Below are positions 62,490-64,000 of a stretch of DNA of 64,000 nucleotides, one piece after another (the first letter of the stretch is position 1; every line of letters begins with the position of its first letter). The translations under genes were made by a program, and so were the position numbers. The notes beneath the pieces were generated by a model. The model had not been told where the DNA came from, did no database searches, and saw nothing but the letters and a program-made list of their open reading frames with translations. The stretch lies in contig NZ_JH725081.1 in assembly GCF_000278255.1 (NCBI RefSeq), positions 603,008 through 667,007 of the forward strand, written 5' to 3'. The DNA comes from Bartonella melophagi K-2C (GTDB lineage Bacteria > Pseudomonadota > Alphaproteobacteria > Rhizobiales > Rhizobiaceae).

Positions 62490-62789
62490 ATGATGCATAA
62501 TCCTGCACATCCAGGTGAAGTTCTAAAAGTAGCTTTTTTGGAAGAAATGGAGATAACAATACAAAAATTAGCCGACCATCTCCATGTGACAAGAGCTTCT
62601 CTATCAAGAGTTATTAATGGACATGTTTCTATGAGCACCGAGCTTGCAGTTAAATTAGAATTAGCGGGTTTTAGTAAAGCGAAGTTTTGGTTAGATATGC
62701 AAACAAACTATAATTTATGGCAAGCAATGCAACGGGCACAACCATCTATTCGTCCTCTGGTTTCTGATACTACTCAAATGTCGCTTTGA
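62490..62789 (+). CDS. higA: HigA-family antitoxin (XRE HTH)
   Basis: Antitoxin and autorepressor partner of HigB. 99 residues: NPAHPGEVLKVAFLEEM, then HTH (ITIQKLADHLHVTRASLSRVINGHVSMSTELAVKLE) and the typical FWLDMQTNYNLWQA. AAAGGAAG seven nt ahead supports the ATG at 62490. It starts 17 nt after the higB stop. Convergent with the integrase gene, 56 nt away. Confidence 0.92.
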   Translation: MMHNPAHPGEVLKVAFLEEMEITIQKLADHLHVTRASLSRVINGHVSMSTELAVKLELAGFSKAKFWLDMQTNYNLWQAMQRAQPSIRPLVSDTTQMSL

Positions 62790-62845
62790 TTTCATCACTG
62801 ATTTTGATAGCTTTTAGTTTGTTTTTAAGACTAGGGTTCATAACA

Positions 62846-63883
62846 CTAACTTTTTTGAAGCTTTTTAATTGCTTCTATAGCGAGTCGTTTTCTATCAGCA
62901 GTTTTTGTGTAGAGAGATGCCATGTCATCTTCGGTCCATCCAAAAATTGCCTTAAGTTGTGCAACAGTAGCCCCTGCATTGGCAGCTCTTGTTGCAGCTA
63001 ATTTTCTCAATCCATGTGCTGATTTTTTTACACCAGCTTCATTACAAGCATTTTTAAATAAGTTACCAAAGGTTTCTTTGATTAGTTTTTTGCCTCCTCT
63101 CCCACAAATAAATGTCTCATTTCCGACGGGACCCGTTTCAAGAGTTTTTGCTAATTCGGGTAAAATGGGAAGAAACACATCTGTCTGAAATTTGCTTTTT
63201 TCCGTTTTTAAATGAATGACATTATCTTTAACGTCTTTCCAACCAATGCGTACAACATCCCCCCTTCGTAAGCCTGTGTAGAGAAGAACATCAATCCACA
63301 CACGTTCATGAGTCCCAAGAGGCCATTGTTGATAGTATTTATTGATATCTTCTTCCGTCCAAGCAGGGAATCCATCCTTGTTTTTGAGAGACGGTCTTTT
63401 AACCCCTAAAGCAGGATTATCTTCCAAAAGTCCTTGTTCAACGGCCCACGTAAAAAGGCCATTAACTGTTTGTAGAAAATTCCGGGCATTTGCTGGTGTT
63501 TCCTTGCGTCGTTCAACACCAGCTACAATATGTGACTTTTTAATTGCTTTGTACGGAATATCTCCTATAGCATCTGATACTTTCATTAAAATGAGTTCTT
63601 TTTGTCTTTTCGTAGCATGAGCTAGGTTATGCCAGGTGACGCTGTTAAAATATTGTTTTAGGAGCCATATGAAACTACCTTCAACCAGTTTACCAGGTTT
63701 AGATTTAGGGAGTGTGTATCCTTGTAACTCAGAAAGCGCTTTTTTATAGTCGTCGACAAATTCTTGTGTCCCATAGGTTCCACGCACTCTACGCCTTTGA
63801 CCATGCCCGATACGCACATACCATATGGTTTTACCATAGCGTGTAATTTCCTTAACAAGGTGAGGAGGCCGTTGTTTAGGCAT
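62846..63883 (-). CDS. phage-type tyrosine recombinase / integrase
   Basis: Site-specific recombinase of 345 residues. An N-terminal arm-binding-like region is followed by a core-binding SAM-like domain (about 65-160) and the catalytic domain. Catalytic residues: Arg206 (YTGLRRGDV), His290 and Arg293 (AHGLRKLAATR), Trp316 in the box-II position often held by His (FGWTED), and the nucleophile Tyr325 (SLYTKT). The frame is complete, so it may be active. Together with higBA and the truncated frame at the edge it marks a prophage or island boundary. Confidence 0.93.
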   Translation of the reverse strand: MPKQRPPHLVKEITRYGKTIWYVRIGHGQRRRVRGTYGTQEFVDDYKKALSELQGYTLPKSKPGKLVEGSFIWLLKQYFNSVTWHNLAHATKRQKELILMKVSDAIGDIPYKAIKKSHIVAGVERRKETPANARNFLQTVNGLFTWAVEQGLLEDNPALGVKRPSLKNKDGFPAWTEEDINKYYQQWPLGTHERVWIDVLLYTGLRRGDVVRIGWKDVKDNVIHLKTEKSKFQTDVFLPILPELAKTLETGPVGNETFICGRGGKKLIKETFGNLFKNACNEAGVKKSAHGLRKLAATRAANAGATVAQLKAIFGWTEDDMASLYTKTADRKRLAIEAIKKLQKS

Positions 63884-63892
63884 AGCATGACC

Positions 63893-64000
63893 TTACATAC
63901 CAATATCAAAATCATAATCACCCTTTAAGAGATCTAATCTGTCTGGATGAGTAGCTGTATTTGGTACGGCGATATCAGCTTTAAGATAAATTAAGAGTTC
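63893..64000 (-). CDS. 3' end of a gene continuing beyond the window
   Basis: An open frame enters from the right edge and stops at 63895-63893, giving the last 35 residues (ELLIYLKADIAVPNTATHPD..., ending GDYDFDIGM). It lies 9 nt upstream of the integrase start and in the same direction, so probably in one transcript. No family recognised; a small prophage gene is likely. Confidence 0.6.
   Translation of the reverse strand, partial: ELLIYLKADIAVPNTATHPDRLDLLKGDYDFDIGM

Overview
The window is a piece of chromosome from an alphaproteobacterium of the Rhizobiales, almost certainly a Bartonella. It is AT-rich, has long decayed spacers between intact housekeeping genes, carries a two-piece (circularly permuted) tmRNA with the tag ANDNYAEVRLAA, and has Rhizobiales gene order (rnpB next to the division/cell-wall cluster; thyA-folA-hflK-hflC-Do protease). 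The genus is inferred from these traits and from protein resemblance. The species cannot be fixed from the sequence alone.

Layout. 1-1267: 3' two thirds of rpoD (cut by the window edge). 1.3-12 kb: scattered genes in much non-coding DNA: a YcgN-type cysteine-cluster protein, a SIMPL-domain periplasmic protein, a CAU tRNA, an XRE regulator with a likely operator, a DUF475 membrane protein, nicotinamidase pncA, translation factor ettA, a C-rich hairpin small-RNA candidate, a frameshifted small secreted-protein gene, and RNase P RNA. 12.66-32.2 kb: a complete dcw cluster, all on the + strand: rsmH-ftsL-ftsI-murE-murF-mraY-murD-ftsW-murG-murC-murB-ddl-ftsQ-ftsA-ftsZ, then lpxC. It supplies lipid II synthesis, the septal synthase, the divisome core and the first committed step of lipid A. 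mraZ is absent. 32.3-37.2 kb: bamD, recN, ligA. 37.3-46.9 kb, - strand: an aminopeptidase P, prmA, a SCO1 protein, uvrD, a DUF4169 protein coupled to sspB, ssrA, and kgtP. 47-52.2 kb: thyA-folA, hflK-hflC and a Do-family protease. 52.6-61.2 kb: miaA, ilvI, a RecD-like helicase, pdxJ, ilvC and, on the - strand, cycA. 62.1-64 kb: a higBA toxin-antitoxin pair, a tyrosine integrase and the end of another gene, which together look like the edge of a prophage or genomic island.

Most coding content is ordinary and well conserved. The most interesting material is in the spacers: (i) a ~100-nt RNA candidate with a C-rich, anti-Shine-Dalgarno-like loop and a strong terminator (9961-10062); (ii) a 20-codon hydrophobic ORF whose very strong ribosome site is locked in a long hairpin with its own coding region (4154-4240, - strand); (iii) perfect palindromes over the promoters of the XRE regulator and of higBA; (iv) a terminator just before ilvI, preceded by a short ORF with Ala-Leu-Ile-Val codons, with no ilvH following ilvI; (v) a secreted-protein gene broken at a T5 run; (vi) ssrA lying directly upstream of sspB, whose product binds the ssrA tag.
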